A stretch of 34,296 nucleotides of DNA, taken from assembly GCA_022865345.1 (NCBI GenBank), contig JALHSU010000026.1:1-34296 (forward strand), read 5' to 3'. This stretch comes from Candidatus Zixiibacteriota bacterium. GTDB taxonomy: Bacteria > Zixibacteria > MSB-5A5 > RBG-16-43-9. Positions 7,028 to 15,239 of the stretch are shown one piece after another; position 1 is the stretch's first letter; each line of letters starts with the position of its first letter. Position numbers and translations under genes: made by a program. The notes under the pieces were generated by a model, which saw nothing but the letters and a program-made list of their open reading frames with translations, searched no databases and had not been told where the DNA came from.

Positions 7028-9175
7028 TCAACAGGCTGGCACTGGCCCGCCTTTGAAAAGATAATTTATCAAATAGATTACATCGCCAACGTTTACCTGC
7101 CCATCGCCGTTTACATCCGAGCCCTGAACCGGGACAGGAGCGGGTCCTCCCTTGAACAGGTAATTGACCAGATATATAGCGTCAGTTACATTAACATTTT
7201 GATCTACATTGGCATCGCCGCACAGGAAGCTCGGCTGATTTTTTAGATTCTTTATTATGGAAACGTTGCGGTTTCCTCTGTTTACCACGACTAGGTCAAC
7301 ATCTAAATCCTTATCTAAATCTGCACAGAGAATAGAGGCAGGAGAAACTCCGGTAGCATAGTTGACTCCAGGTTGAAAAGTCCCATTTCCATTGTTCTTT
7401 AATATTGAGAGATTATAATTCCAGTAATTCGCTACAGCTAAGTCCAGGTCTGAATCTCCATCTAAGTCATCACAGTGAACAGAATAGGGACCATTTCCTG
7501 AAGGATAGTCAGCCTTAGGCTGAAATGTGCCATCCCCATTGTTCTTCAAAATGGAAACGTTGTTGCCAATCTCATTGGCTGTGGCTATATCCAGATCTGA
7601 ATCCCCGTCCAAATCTGCACAGAAAACAGAATGGGTACCCTCTCCGGCGGCATAGTCAACTTTAGGCTGAAAAGCTCCATCTCCGTTGTTCTTAAAAATG
7701 GAGACACTACTGCTCAAATAATTAGCCACAGCTATGTCCAGATCTAAATCGCCATCCAGGTCCGCACAGAAAACAGATTGAGGTCCGTCTCCTGCCGGAT
7801 AGTTGACTGGAGGTTGAAAGGTTCCATTCCCGTTGTTCTTTAAAATGGAAATATTGTTGCTCGAATAATTGGCTACGGCTAAGTCAAAATCTAAATCTCC
7901 ATCTAAATCTGCACAGAAAACAGACTGAGGTCCATCGCCTGCGGGATAGTCAACTTTGGCTTGAAAGGTACCGTCGCCGTTATTCTTCAAGATGGAGACA
8001 TTGTCGCTTGCCTCATTGGTCACGGCTAAGTCTAAATCATGATCTCCATCTAAATCCGCACTGAAAACAGAAGTAGGATAACTTCCTGCAGGATAGCTTA
8101 CCTGAGTCTGAAATGTTCCTAATCCTTTATTCTTCAATATAGAGACATTATCGCTCCAGTAGTTGGCCACAGCTAAGTCCGGATAGGAGTTTCCATCCAA
8201 ATTTGCACAGAAAGCGGAAACCGGAGCATCTTCTGCATAATACTCTGTTTTATCGCCGAAGGAGGGGGTGTAGTTCACCAGTTGAGCATAATTCCCAATT
8301 TCGCAATTGAAGTATAAGATGTTAAAAAAACCGGCTTCTCCCCAATAGGGGCCCCAACTGTTCTTGACTATCCATCCACCCTGGCCGCCGCAGAAAGAAT
8401 CATCCCAGCCTACGATGAGAACGATGTGCCCTGCTTCTAAGACACCAGAGGCGTGAACATAACAACCACCAGAATACGAGAAGAAATCCGTATATACTCC
8501 CATATAGACTGCCACTGGTCCAGTTGCCAGAGCATTCTTGATGGCATTTGTATTGTAAGGGATGTTTTGCCAGCTCTGAAGGTTGACTATGGGTTGCCAG
8601 AGATTTTGAGTGCAGGGAACCTGGTCATCTGCTTGATAGGGCATATTCCCTTCCGCAATTGCTCCGTAGTCTCTGAAAAGCGCATAGACGTCTCCGGGCC
8701 AGCCTCCGGCACAACTGCTGCCTCCGGTATTACAGGAAAGACCCTGTTGTTCAGAAAGGTCCAGCTCAGTTCCAGCATTATAGATTTTCACCATAGACTC
8801 CAGAGCCCCAGTCGCACCGAAATCCCAGCAACTGCCACAATCTCCCTGATCCTTGACTGAGGTAACCCCGTTATGTTCTCTCCAGTCCCATCTGGTCTGC
8901 TGGCCAAACCCGGTAAGCGGAGGTGGAGGAACCGTTTTTAATCGTTCAAATCTTTCCTTGACCTCAGGAGGAATAATCGCCCCGCAGAGTTTTCTCTGTT
9001 CTTCTGGAGTTAAAACGGAAACAGACGTCTTGTCGGCAGTCCAGTGAAGCCCTTTTTCAGCGATAGCTTTTTGGATCTGTTCTAAGGTTAGTTTGCCATT
9101 ATCAGCTAAACAGACGCCTGAAAGATAAAAGCTGAGCAAAAACAAAATCGCAAAACCAATAAACTTTTTGGACAT
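7028..9175 (-). CDS. Secreted papain-like (C1A) protease with FG-GAP-type repeats and dockerin
   Basis: This 715-residue protein has a signal peptide (cleavage near CLA24). A short possible propeptide precedes a C1A peptidase domain (about 93-310). The catalytic set is visible: Gln110 and Cys116 in KDQGDCGSCW, His250 in GHIVLIVGW, and Asn272 in VKNSWG. Residues about 312-650 are seven tandem units of about 49 residues. Each has an Asp-rich DLDGDxDLD calcium-binding-type loop and SILKNNGxGTFQ, as in VCBS/FG-GAP beta-propeller repeats. The C-terminus (about 655-715) is a type I dockerin with two DxNxDxxVNVxDxIYLxNYLFKGG halves. It should be secreted and degrade protein outside the cell; the dockerin may anchor it. 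AGGAGGT lies just before the ATG. No cohesin gene is in the window. Confidence 0.92.
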   Translation of the reverse strand: MSKKFIGFAILFLLSFYLSGVCLADNGKLTLEQIQKAIAEKGLHWTADKTSVSVLTPEEQRKLCGAIIPPEVKERFERLKTVPPPPLTGFGQQTRWDWREHNGVTSVKDQGDCGSCWDFGATGALESMVKIYNAGTELDLSEQQGLSCNTGGSSCAGGWPGDVYALFRDYGAIAEGNMPYQADDQVPCTQNLWQPIVNLQSWQNIPYNTNAIKNALATGPVAVYMGVYTDFFSYSGGCYVHASGVLEAGHIVLIVGWDDSFCGGQGGWIVKNSWGPYWGEAGFFNILYFNCEIGNYAQLVNYTPSFGDKTEYYAEDAPVSAFCANLDGNSYPDLAVANYWSDNVSILKNKGLGTFQTQVSYPAGSYPTSVFSADLDGDHDLDLAVTNEASDNVSILKNNGDGTFQAKVDYPAGDGPQSVFCADLDGDLDFDLAVANYSSNNISILKNNGNGTFQPPVNYPAGDGPQSVFCADLDGDLDLDIAVANYLSSSVSIFKNNGDGAFQPKVDYAAGEGTHSVFCADLDGDSDLDIATANEIGNNVSILKNNGDGTFQPKADYPSGNGPYSVHCDDLDGDSDLDLAVANYWNYNLSILKNNGNGTFQPGVNYATGVSPASILCADLDKDLDVDLVVVNRGNRNVSIIKNLKNQPSFLCGDANVDQNVNVTDAIYLVNYLFKGGPAPVPVQGSDVNGDGQVNVGDVIYLINYLFKGGPVPAC

Positions 9176-9245
9176 CTTTACCTCCTTTTTTTGGATAATA
9201 GGATGGTAGCAAATTCTATATTTTGTCTAAAAATCGTCCAGTAAT

Positions 9246-9274
9246 ACAATAGCTCAAAAATCGATAAAGTCAAG
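9246..9274 (-). promoter_or_regulatory. Promoter of the papain-like protease gene
   Basis: On the minus strand TTGACT (9274-9269), a 17-bp spacer and TATTGT (9251-9246) match a sigma70-type promoter about 70 bp before the start codon. Confidence 0.6.
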
Positions 9275-9565
9275 GTATATTATCAAAAAAGACTGGGTTT
9301 ATCCTTTTCTTTGCCAGCAGGGACGTGGGTTTGAAATTTCAACCCTTTATAACCTGGTTCAAAGTAATGCAGAATTATTTTGTCTAATTTAATTGCAATA
9401 ACGACGGAAATAAATGAGACTGGTACATTATTTCACAATTTCAGCAGGATGATGCAGAAGGTCTCTGCAAATGCCTTTAATAGCATCCCCCTACGGGGGA
9501 TGGCACCCATATTATGTGGATCATAGGGGTTCAAAATTTTGAATCCCCTACTACTGCAAAAAGGC
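9275..9565. other. Divergent intergenic region with two palindromes
   Basis: No gene was seen. It contains a small hairpin ATCCCCC-TAC-GGGGGAT (about 9485-9501) and a near-perfect palindrome AGGGGTTCAAAATTTTGAA...CCCCT (about 9522-9550), between the divergent promoters of the protease and the ABC exporter. Confidence 0.5.
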
Positions 9566-9594
9566 TTGACTACTTATCGCAATCAGCATAGATT
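9566..9594 (+). promoter_or_regulatory. Promoter of the ABC exporter genes
   Basis: TTGACT (9566-9571), a 17-bp spacer and TAGATT (9589-9594) would start transcription near 9601, about 35 bp before the ATPase start codon. Confidence 0.6.
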
Positions 9595-9635
9595 ATTTCC
9601 TTCAGGCAAGAAAGATGGACACTTAATAGACAGAT

Positions 9636-10556
9636 ATGAGCTCAGAGGTTCTTATAAAGGCGGAGGGGCTGACCAAAAAATTTGACGATTTTCTGGCAGT
9701 GGATAATATCAACTTCCAGGTTCTCAAAGGGGAATGTTTCGGTTTTCTGGGACCCAACGGAGCTGGTAAGACCACCACTATGAGAATGGTTCAATGTGTT
9801 CTGCCCCTGACCGGAGGAAGTCTACGGGTTTCGGAGATGGACGTCACCATAGAAGGAAGAGAGATAAAGAAGATGATCGGGGTGGCCCAGCAGGAAGATA
9901 ATCTCGATCCGGACTTCACGGTTCTGCACAATCTGGTAGTCTATGCCCGCTATTTTGATATTCCCAAAAAAGAGGCAACACGAAGAGGTGAGGAGCTTCT
10001 CAGATTCGTTCAGCTGGATGAAAAGAAAGAGGTGATAATCGATGAGCTTTCCTCCGGGATGAAAAGAAGACTGATCTTAGCCCGGGCATTGATAAACGAG
10101 CCGAAGATACTGATCCTGGATGAGCCGACTACCGGACTCGATCCCCAAGCAAGACATCTGATCTGGGATAAGATCAGAAACTTAAAAAAAGAAGGAGTTA
10201 CCATTGTCCTGACCACGCATTATATGGAGGAAGCTGCCCAGCTCTGCGACCGGACAGTGATTATGGACTTAGGCAAGATAATCGAGGAGGGAAAGCCCCT
10301 TGAGCTCATCAAAAAGCATGTGGGTGAAGAGGTCTTGGAAGTTGCCTATGATGAGGAGGTTTTAAAATTCCTCCAGACAACATTCCCTGATGCCAGGCTT
10401 GAAGTTTCGGGAGACCGGATTCAGGTCTTTACCAACCAGGCCAGAGGGGTCTTCAGCCAGATTCTGAGCAAATACAGCTTCAAAGCGGCAATGATAAGAG
10501 ATGCAAATTTAGAGGATGTGTTCCTGAAACTAACTGGCAGGCGGCTGAAAGAATGA
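9636..10556 (+). CDS. ABC transporter ATP-binding protein (NodI/DrrA type)
   Basis: This 306-residue cytoplasmic ATPase has Walker A GPNGAGKT (39-46), the signature LSSGM (about 140), Walker B ILILDEPTTGLDP (about 160) and the switch His in TTHYMEEA. About 80 C-terminal residues form the accessory domain usual in DrrA/NodI-like exporters. It powers the membrane protein encoded next, with which it shares a 4-bp ATGA overlap that implies translational coupling. Substrates of this class include antibiotics, lipids and polysaccharides. Nothing nearby identifies the cargo. Confidence 0.93.
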   Translation: MSSEVLIKAEGLTKKFDDFLAVDNINFQVLKGECFGFLGPNGAGKTTTMRMVQCVLPLTGGSLRVSEMDVTIEGREIKKMIGVAQQEDNLDPDFTVLHNLVVYARYFDIPKKEATRRGEELLRFVQLDEKKEVIIDELSSGMKRRLILARALINEPKILILDEPTTGLDPQARHLIWDKIRNLKKEGVTIVLTTHYMEEAAQLCDRTVIMDLGKIIEEGKPLELIKKHVGEEVLEVAYDEEVLKFLQTTFPDARLEVSGDRIQVFTNQARGVFSQILSKYSFKAAMIRDANLEDVFLKLTGRRLKE

Positions 10557-11353
10557 AGGATAATTCGAAGACGACATATTTTGAAATTCCTCAGATAAGT
10601 TATCGTGCCTGGAAAGTCTGGAGAAGAGACCTGGAGGTCTTTATGAAGACCTATAAGGTCAATTTCTTTCCGCCCCTGGTCGAGCCGATTTTCTACTTAG
10701 TTGGATTAGGCTTTGGATTGGGCGGTTTTGTCCAGCCGCAAGAGGGTTTGCGTTACGTCGCCTTTATAGCTCCAGCTCTGGTAGCGATCTCAATGATGTT
10801 CTCCTCGTTTTTCGAATGTACTTATGCATCCTTTGTCAGAATGTATTATCAGAAAACCTTTGGCGCGATAATTGCCACGCCGGTGAGCTTGGAAGAAGTC
10901 ATAGCCGGAGAGCTTCTCTGGGGCGCTACCAAGAGCCTGATAAACTCAACCATAGTCTTAGGCGTAGTATTTGCCTTTGGACTGGTTTCCAGCCCATTGT
11001 TCTTACTCATTCCACCTTTGGCGTTCTTAGTAGGGCTTTTGTTCTCGGCAATGGCAATGTGTTTCACTGCCATTACTCCCAACATAGATTCGTTCAACTA
11101 TCCGTCATTTCTATTCATTACCCCGATGTTCATTTTAAGCGGCACCTTTTTCTCCTCCCATAATCTACCAGGCACAGTTCAAACTATCTCTAAAATATTC
11201 TTGCCTTTATACCACGCAGTAGAACTTACCCGCGGGCTGGCTATTGGCAGAATAAGCCCGTCCCTCCTGTTCAATTTAGCCTGGATACTGGTGGCTACAC
11301 CGTTTTTCTTGGTTCTTTCTATTAATTTGATGAAAAGAAGGCTAATAAGGTAA
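10553..11353 (+). CDS. ABC-2 type transporter permease (NodJ type)
   Basis: This 266-residue membrane protein has six predicted hydrophobic segments in the ABC-2 arrangement. An amphipathic N-terminal region (WKVWRRDLEVFMKTYKVNF) precedes the first membrane helix. The family motif region around FITPMFILSGTFF and LPLYHAVELTRGL is clear. It forms the export channel with the upstream ATPase. The gene starts inside the last codon of the ATPase gene. After the stop codon the DNA goes directly into hairpin repeats. Confidence 0.92.
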   Translation: MKDNSKTTYFEIPQISYRAWKVWRRDLEVFMKTYKVNFFPPLVEPIFYLVGLGFGLGGFVQPQEGLRYVAFIAPALVAISMMFSSFFECTYASFVRMYYQKTFGAIIATPVSLEEVIAGELLWGATKSLINSTIVLGVVFAFGLVSSPLFLLIPPLAFLVGLLFSAMAMCFTAITPNIDSFNYPSFLFITPMFILSGTFFSSHNLPGTVQTISKIFLPLYHAVELTRGLAIGRISPSLLFNLAWILVATPFFLVLSINLMKRRLIR

Positions 11354-11416
11354 ATAAGAATAAATGACGAATGTCGAATAAAGAATAAAAAGAGAAAAAA
11401 CGTGAGCGTGCAAAAT

Positions 11417-11578
11417 GTAGGGGCGAGGAAACCTCGCCCATCGGTCTCTCGGTCATGGTCATTGCGAGGAGTTCATCTGGCCGACGAAGCAATCCGTCTT
11501 CTGCAAGGTGTGCAGATTGCTTCGCCCAACTGGGCTCGCAATGACAGAAGCCGTAGGGGCAGACCCCCGTGTCTGCCC
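11417..11578. repeat. Hairpin repeats between exporter and paralogue cluster
   Basis: Two GTAG hairpins (11417-11439, GGGCGAGG/CCTCGCCC; 11553-11578, GGGCAGAC/GTCTGCCC) flank one longer element with GTCATTGCGAG and CTCGCAATGAC ends (11458-11545). That element contains GAAGCAATC/GATTGCTTC inner arms, as at 4595-4687. Confidence 0.85.
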
Positions 11579-11598
11579 GAAGTTTTTCATATCTAGCA

Positions 11599-12225
11599 TT
11601 AAAATCGTTTGACCACGAGACATTTAAGTTGCTGGTCCCTCTTATCAAGCTCCATATTTAACTCATCAGGAAAAGGTTTTTTCCCTAAGATTTTATCATT
11701 TTGATCCTTAACAGCAAAAGGAGACCCTACAACATCATATATCCAGGAACCGGCAAAAAGACCTAATCCGAGTGCTAGGACCACTTCTCCACCACCGCTA
11801 CTTTCACCTCCAGTGTCACCCCGTAAGCTTCCTAGCGCACCGAGAAAAGTCAATCCGGCTCCGATGATTTCTGCACCGAATAGCCCAATAGCGGTTTTTG
11901 TCTTACCCACATAAAAATGCCCTGCTCCGTGCACGATAGATCCTGGCACCAGTGCGATCACCAAGGCCGTAGTTGGTGATTTTAATTTCGCCGGCTTAGA
12001 CTCGTTAGTCTTTTCGTAACTCGTGTCAACTGCTATAGGTTCTTGGGCATACAAATAATTCAAGGAATTACTTCTTACAGCAAAATCCATAGAGTGCGCT
12101 ATATTTGTAGGTGAATAATAGAGACTCAGATTATTCTCTGCCTGAACATTATTTGACAGCACAAAAAAAATAATCAAAATCGCTGAAATAAAAATTATTT
12201 TCCTCATTTTAGAACAGTAGCTCAT
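11599..12225 (-). CDS. Exported/membrane protein, tandem paralogue 1 (DUF5683-like)
   Basis: This 208-residue protein has an N-terminal signal or anchor helix and two or three further hydrophobic segments. It shares with the next two genes the block YSPTNI..MD.AVRSNSL near residue 40 and a central PGSIVHGAGHFYVGKTKTA region. That region resembles small membrane proteins with a PG-x-GHFYxGK-type loop (DUF5683/TM2-like). It also shares GSWIYDVVGSP and NDKILGKKPF near the end. Function is unknown. Its ATG overlaps the TGA of the upstream paralogue (ATGA). An internal ATG at 12207 gives MRKIIF and matches the start of paralogue 3, so that start is possible. It has an extra C-terminal tail of about 20 residues compared with paralogue 2. 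Confidence 0.7.
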   Translation of the reverse strand: MSYCSKMRKIIFISAILIIFFVLSNNVQAENNLSLYYSPTNIAHSMDFAVRSNSLNYLYAQEPIAVDTSYEKTNESKPAKLKSPTTALVIALVPGSIVHGAGHFYVGKTKTAIGLFGAEIIGAGLTFLGALGSLRGDTGGESSGGGEVVLALGLGLFAGSWIYDVVGSPFAVKDQNDKILGKKPFPDELNMELDKRDQQLKCLVVKRF

Positions 12226-12785
12226 TGCTCAAAAGGTTCCTTCCCTAAAATTTTATCATTTTGGTTCTTGACGACAGAAGGAGATACTGCAACATCATAA
12301 ATCCAGGAGCCAGTAAAAAGACCTAAACCTAAAAACAAAACCACCGGCCCTGCAAGGCTGCCATCACCGCCTGTGTCACCCTGCACGCTCCATCCTGCAG
12401 CACCGAAAAAGGCCATCCCCGCTCCAATTATTTCTGCACCGAAAAGTACAAACGCTGTTTTTGTCTTACCCGCATAAAAATGCCCTGCTCCGTGCACCAC
12501 GGAACCAGGCACCAGGGCGATTACCAGAGCCTTAGTTGGTGATTTTAGTTTCGCCGGCTTACGCTCGACAACTTTTTTGTTAATCGTATCACTTGCTATA
12601 GTTTCTTGGACATATGAATAATACAAGGAATTACTTCTCACTGCCAGATCCATAGAGTGAGTTATATTCGTGGGCGAATAAGAAATAACTGACTTGTTCC
12701 CTGCATGCACAGCGTTTGGCATAATAATGATGGTCAGTATTGTTAAACTTAAAATCAATTTTCTCATATTAGAACAGTAGTTCAT
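12222..12785 (-). CDS. Exported/membrane protein, tandem paralogue 2 (DUF5683-like)
   Basis: This 187-residue protein is closely similar to paralogue 1 over most of its length. It has the same leader pattern, YSPTNITHSMDLAVRSNSL, PGSVVHGAGHFYAGKTKTA and a C-terminal SPSVVKNQNDKILGKEPFE. It begins with an ATG overlapping the TAA of a remnant paralogue 3' end (TAATG) and ends in an ATGA overlap with paralogue 1. The tandem copies are therefore tightly coupled. An alternative start at 12767 would give MRKLIL. The Gly-rich stretch after the GAGHFY block varies most between copies. Confidence 0.7.
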   Translation of the reverse strand: MNYCSNMRKLILSLTILTIIIMPNAVHAGNKSVISYSPTNITHSMDLAVRSNSLYYSYVQETIASDTINKKVVERKPAKLKSPTKALVIALVPGSVVHGAGHFYAGKTKTAFVLFGAEIIGAGMAFFGAAGWSVQGDTGGDGSLAGPVVLFLGLGLFTGSWIYDVAVSPSVVKNQNDKILGKEPFEQ

Positions 12786-12844
12786 TACTCAAAAGGTTCT
12801 TTCCCTAAAATGTTATCATTTCTGTTCTTGACGACAAATGGAGA
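12785..12844 (-). pseudogene. Remnant 3' end of a further paralogue
   Basis: Twenty codons read SPFVVKNRNDNILGKEPFE and stop. They are almost the same as the end of paralogue 2 (SPSVVKNQNDKILGKEPFEQ) but lie after the stop codon of paralogue 3, separated from any start. The likely cause is unequal recombination in the tandem array, leaving the tail of a lost copy. Confidence 0.75.
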
Positions 12845-12854
12845 TTCTGATTCT

Positions 12855-13388
12855 TCACTTGGCAGCCCTTTTCTCTGAAATCTTCTCATTCTCTTTTGCG
12901 ATTGTCAAGGGAGCAACTATAATATCATAAAGCCAGGAACCGAAGAAAAGAGTCGTGCCTATAAATGAGTCCTGCCTCTCTTGTTCAGGACTTCCAGTGT
13001 CGCTTAACCCCTGCCCAATTGCTCTAACGAAGAACACTAAGCTCACCATTTCGATCCCTAAAAGAGCTGCCCCCGTGACTGGTCTTCTCGCATAAAAATG
13101 GCCTGCTCCATGCACGATGGATCCTGGCAGTATAGCTATTACCATCGCTGTATTTGGATTCTTCAATCTGAGCGTGTCAGGTCGTACATATCCTTTACTA
13201 GCAGAATCAATCTGGCTTGATGTCAGCGTGTACAAATAACTCATAGAATTACTTCTCACTGCCACATCCATAGCCTGAGTTATATTCGTCGGAGAATAAG
13301 ATACAGTCGGATTATTCCCTGCCTGAGTAATATTTGACAGGACAAAAAGAATAATCAAAACTGCTGAGACTAAAGTTAGTTTTCTCAT
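12855..13388 (-). CDS. Exported/membrane protein, tandem paralogue 3 (DUF5683-like)
   Basis: This 177-residue protein is the most diverged of the three copies. It keeps the signal sequence (ending near TQAG), YSPTNITQAMDVAVRSNSM, PGSIVHGAGHFYARRPVTG and GSWLYDIIVAP. It differs after that, ending KENEKISEKRAAK rather than in the NDKILGK tail. It is the first gene of the cluster in the direction of transcription. Function is unknown. The shared motif suggests a small integral membrane protein whose conserved loop faces one side of the membrane. Confidence 0.7.
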   Translation of the reverse strand: MRKLTLVSAVLIILFVLSNITQAGNNPTVSYSPTNITQAMDVAVRSNSMSYLYTLTSSQIDSASKGYVRPDTLRLKNPNTAMVIAILPGSIVHGAGHFYARRPVTGAALLGIEMVSLVFFVRAIGQGLSDTGSPEQERQDSFIGTTLFFGSWLYDIIVAPLTIAKENEKISEKRAAK

Positions 13389-13503
13389 GTTGAAACCAAA
13401 GGCAAACCCTTCAGTTAATGCCCGATTGTTACTTGGCTATTTATAGAATAATAAAGGAGTAGGAAAAATCAAGGTAAATCTTTGGTGGATCGCACCGGCA
13501 ATT

Positions 13504-14163
13504 CTACTTTTTGCTTAAGGGAAAATGAAAATTTACGCCGAGGGAATATCTGGTCTTTTCCCTTTCTAACAGATGCTCAGTGGCAAGCCATCTTTCGACT
13601 TCAAATAAAGTTGAAATACTCTTGGTCAAATTTATCTCAGTGCCAAAGGTAAAAGCGGAGGTGAACCCGGATTCCGAGTCGCGCAAGGATAGGACATAGA
13701 AACTTGAAACCAGCCTGTACTGGCCATACAAAGTGAAGTATTTATTTATGTCCCTGCTTACTATCACGGAAAGACCGCTCGGGTAAAAAAGCCAGAATTC
13801 AGCAGTAAGAGCAAAATCAATATACCTGTTTTTGTATGCCTGAATCTTCAACTCCTCTAACTGAAACCACAAAGCGTGTTCCCCATCCTTATCGATTACG
13901 TCAGTTAAGAGTTTCAATCTCGCTTCTAAACCCATTCTATTCCTGGTAGCGGCTCTGCCTATGCTTGGAGCTAAGATCACGAAATAATGGTCCTCCCACT
14001 GATTAATCGAACGGCGGAAGTACTCGTACCTGTATACTCCAGTGGTAAATCCAAAACCATCCGTGGTCTTGGCGGTCTGCAAAGAGGAAAAACAGCTTAA
14101 GGAGGTTATAATTAAAATTGAAAAGAAAATATAGATTAGAGTTTTGATAAGATTCAGTTTCAT
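13504..14163 (-). CDS. Lipoprotein, outer-membrane-like, unknown function
   Basis: The chosen ATG at 14163 gives 219 residues beginning with a signal peptide and lipobox ITSLSC. Longer forms would start inside a hairpin repeat. After the Cys the protein is rich in alternating aromatic/polar strands (for example YIDFALTAEFWLFYPSGLSV and RYSLGVNFHFPL at the end), as in beta-barrel or beta-sandwich surface proteins. No catalytic motif was recognised. It follows the methyltransferase gene with about 80 bp of repeat-containing spacer. Confidence 0.65.
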   Translation of the reverse strand: MKLNLIKTLIYIFFSILIITSLSCFSSLQTAKTTDGFGFTTGVYRYEYFRRSINQWEDHYFVILAPSIGRAATRNRMGLEARLKLLTDVIDKDGEHALWFQLEELKIQAYKNRYIDFALTAEFWLFYPSGLSVIVSRDINKYFTLYGQYRLVSSFYVLSLRDSESGFTSAFTFGTEINLTKSISTLFEVERWLATEHLLEREKTRYSLGVNFHFPLSKK

Positions 14164-14180
14164 TTTCTTAGAACTACGCC

Positions 14181-14247
14181 TTGTTGGTATGGAGACCAAC
14201 AGAGAGCTTAACAATATGTCATGTGGGCGAGGAAACCTCGCCCCTAC
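14181..14247. repeat. Two hairpins at the methyltransferase 3' end
   Basis: A GTTGGT-type hairpin (14181-14203) is followed by a minus-oriented GTAG hairpin GGGCGAGG/CCTCGCCC (14225-14247). The CTAC at its right end supplies the TAG stop codon of the minus-strand methyltransferase gene. Confidence 0.8.
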
Positions 14248-15080
14248 GATTTTTTTCCCCACAACAAAAAGGTTGGTCCGACCTTTTGATTTTTCAATTC
14301 CAATTTATCTTCAAAATTTCTTAAAAGCTCTTCGGCTTCTTTTCTCAATTTAAACGATTTGATCTTTTTAATCAAGTTCTTTTCTTCTTTTAAGCGGGCG
14401 GCATGAATTTTATCTCTCAATTTTTCAGGAAATGGAAAAGAGTCAAAATTTATCACCTTAGATTTAATCTTTTTTAATCCTGCTTTTCTTAAGAAATTTT
14501 TATATATCTCTGGGTTTTTCAATCCGAGGAAACTTATCCCCTTGTCCCGGTAACTTAATTGGATTAACCGGTGATAGACATAGGCAGATGAATTTTCCCC
14601 TATATCATAATAAAAGGTCATGGCAATTAAAGGAGCTCCGGGTTTTAATACCCTGACCATCTCCTTGAATGGTTTTAAGAAATCCTTACTCTTTGAACGA
14701 AGTCCATGCAGGGTATAATGAGAGATAAGGGCATCAAAATGGTTATCCGGAAAGGGGATTTTCCAAAGGTCTGCTATTTGAGGATAAAAATTCCTTCTTT
14801 TGATTTTAGAACCGATATTCTTTATCATCTGAGGGGTAGAGTCGATGGTATAAAGTATCTGATCTGATTTGAGAAGATCCTTCACAAGGGTCTGGGTGAA
14901 TCTTCCCTGTCCGGTTCCATATTCTAAGATTAATCTCCCTTTTAAGAGATTTAACTTTTTGACTTCTGAGATTTCTTTACTTAATCTACGCTGGATGATT
15001 TTATGATATTGTTGAGCTTCTTTTTGGGTCAAAGAAAATTGTTGTTTTAAATTTTGGATTTCCTTAAGAGTAGAATTCAT
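14244..15080 (-). CDS. SAM-dependent class I methyltransferase
   Basis: From ATG 15080 this gives 278 residues. A helical N-terminal part precedes the Rossmann-type domain with motif I ILEYGTGQGRF, a motif II region YTIDSTPQMI, the post-II ADLWKIPFPDNHFDALIS, and VRVLKPGAPLIAMTFY. These are characteristic of UbiE/COQ5-like class I methyltransferases (Methyltransf_11). The Lys-rich C-terminal third is not typical and may bind nucleic acid or the substrate. The target is unknown. Earlier in-frame starts would translate through two GTAG palindromes and are rejected. The stop codon TAG is contributed by a hairpin repeat. Confidence 0.8.
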   Translation of the reverse strand: MNSTLKEIQNLKQQFSLTQKEAQQYHKIIQRRLSKEISEVKKLNLLKGRLILEYGTGQGRFTQTLVKDLLKSDQILYTIDSTPQMIKNIGSKIKRRNFYPQIADLWKIPFPDNHFDALISHYTLHGLRSKSKDFLKPFKEMVRVLKPGAPLIAMTFYYDIGENSSAYVYHRLIQLSYRDKGISFLGLKNPEIYKNFLRKAGLKKIKSKVINFDSFPFPEKLRDKIHAARLKEEKNLIKKIKSFKLRKEAEELLRNFEDKLELKNQKVGPTFLLWGKKS

Positions 15081-15097
15081 CGAATTTTGTGGTTGTG

Positions 15098-15197
15098 GTA
15101 GAGACGCATTGAATACGTCTCTACGGTTTTGTAGGGGCACGGCGCGCCGTGCCCCTACTACTGACTCCAATCGGACAGAACACTGTTCTGTCCCTAC
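15098..15197. repeat. Three GTAG palindromes
   Basis: The elements are 15098-15124 (GTAGAGACG...CGTCTCTAC), a perfect 28-nt palindrome 15131-15158 with GTAGGGGCACG arms, and 15173-15197 (GGACAGAAC/GTTCTGTCC ending CTAC). The second shares its outer arms with 6988-7015 but has a different, still self-complementary, centre. Confidence 0.85.
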
Positions 15198-15239
15198 ATT
15201 TCTCTTTCGCTCAGCGGCAAAGAGCGTTCATCCCTGCTT

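Noticed and set aside
7330-8210. Regular 147-bp repeats as a CRISPR or satellite array
   Set aside because: The repeats are in-frame protein repeats of the secreted protease with no spacer structure.
14164-14262. Longer start for the outer-membrane-like lipoprotein
   Set aside because: The extra residues (GARFPRPHD) come from translation of a GTAG hairpin. The ATG at 14163 gives a clean signal peptide with lipobox.
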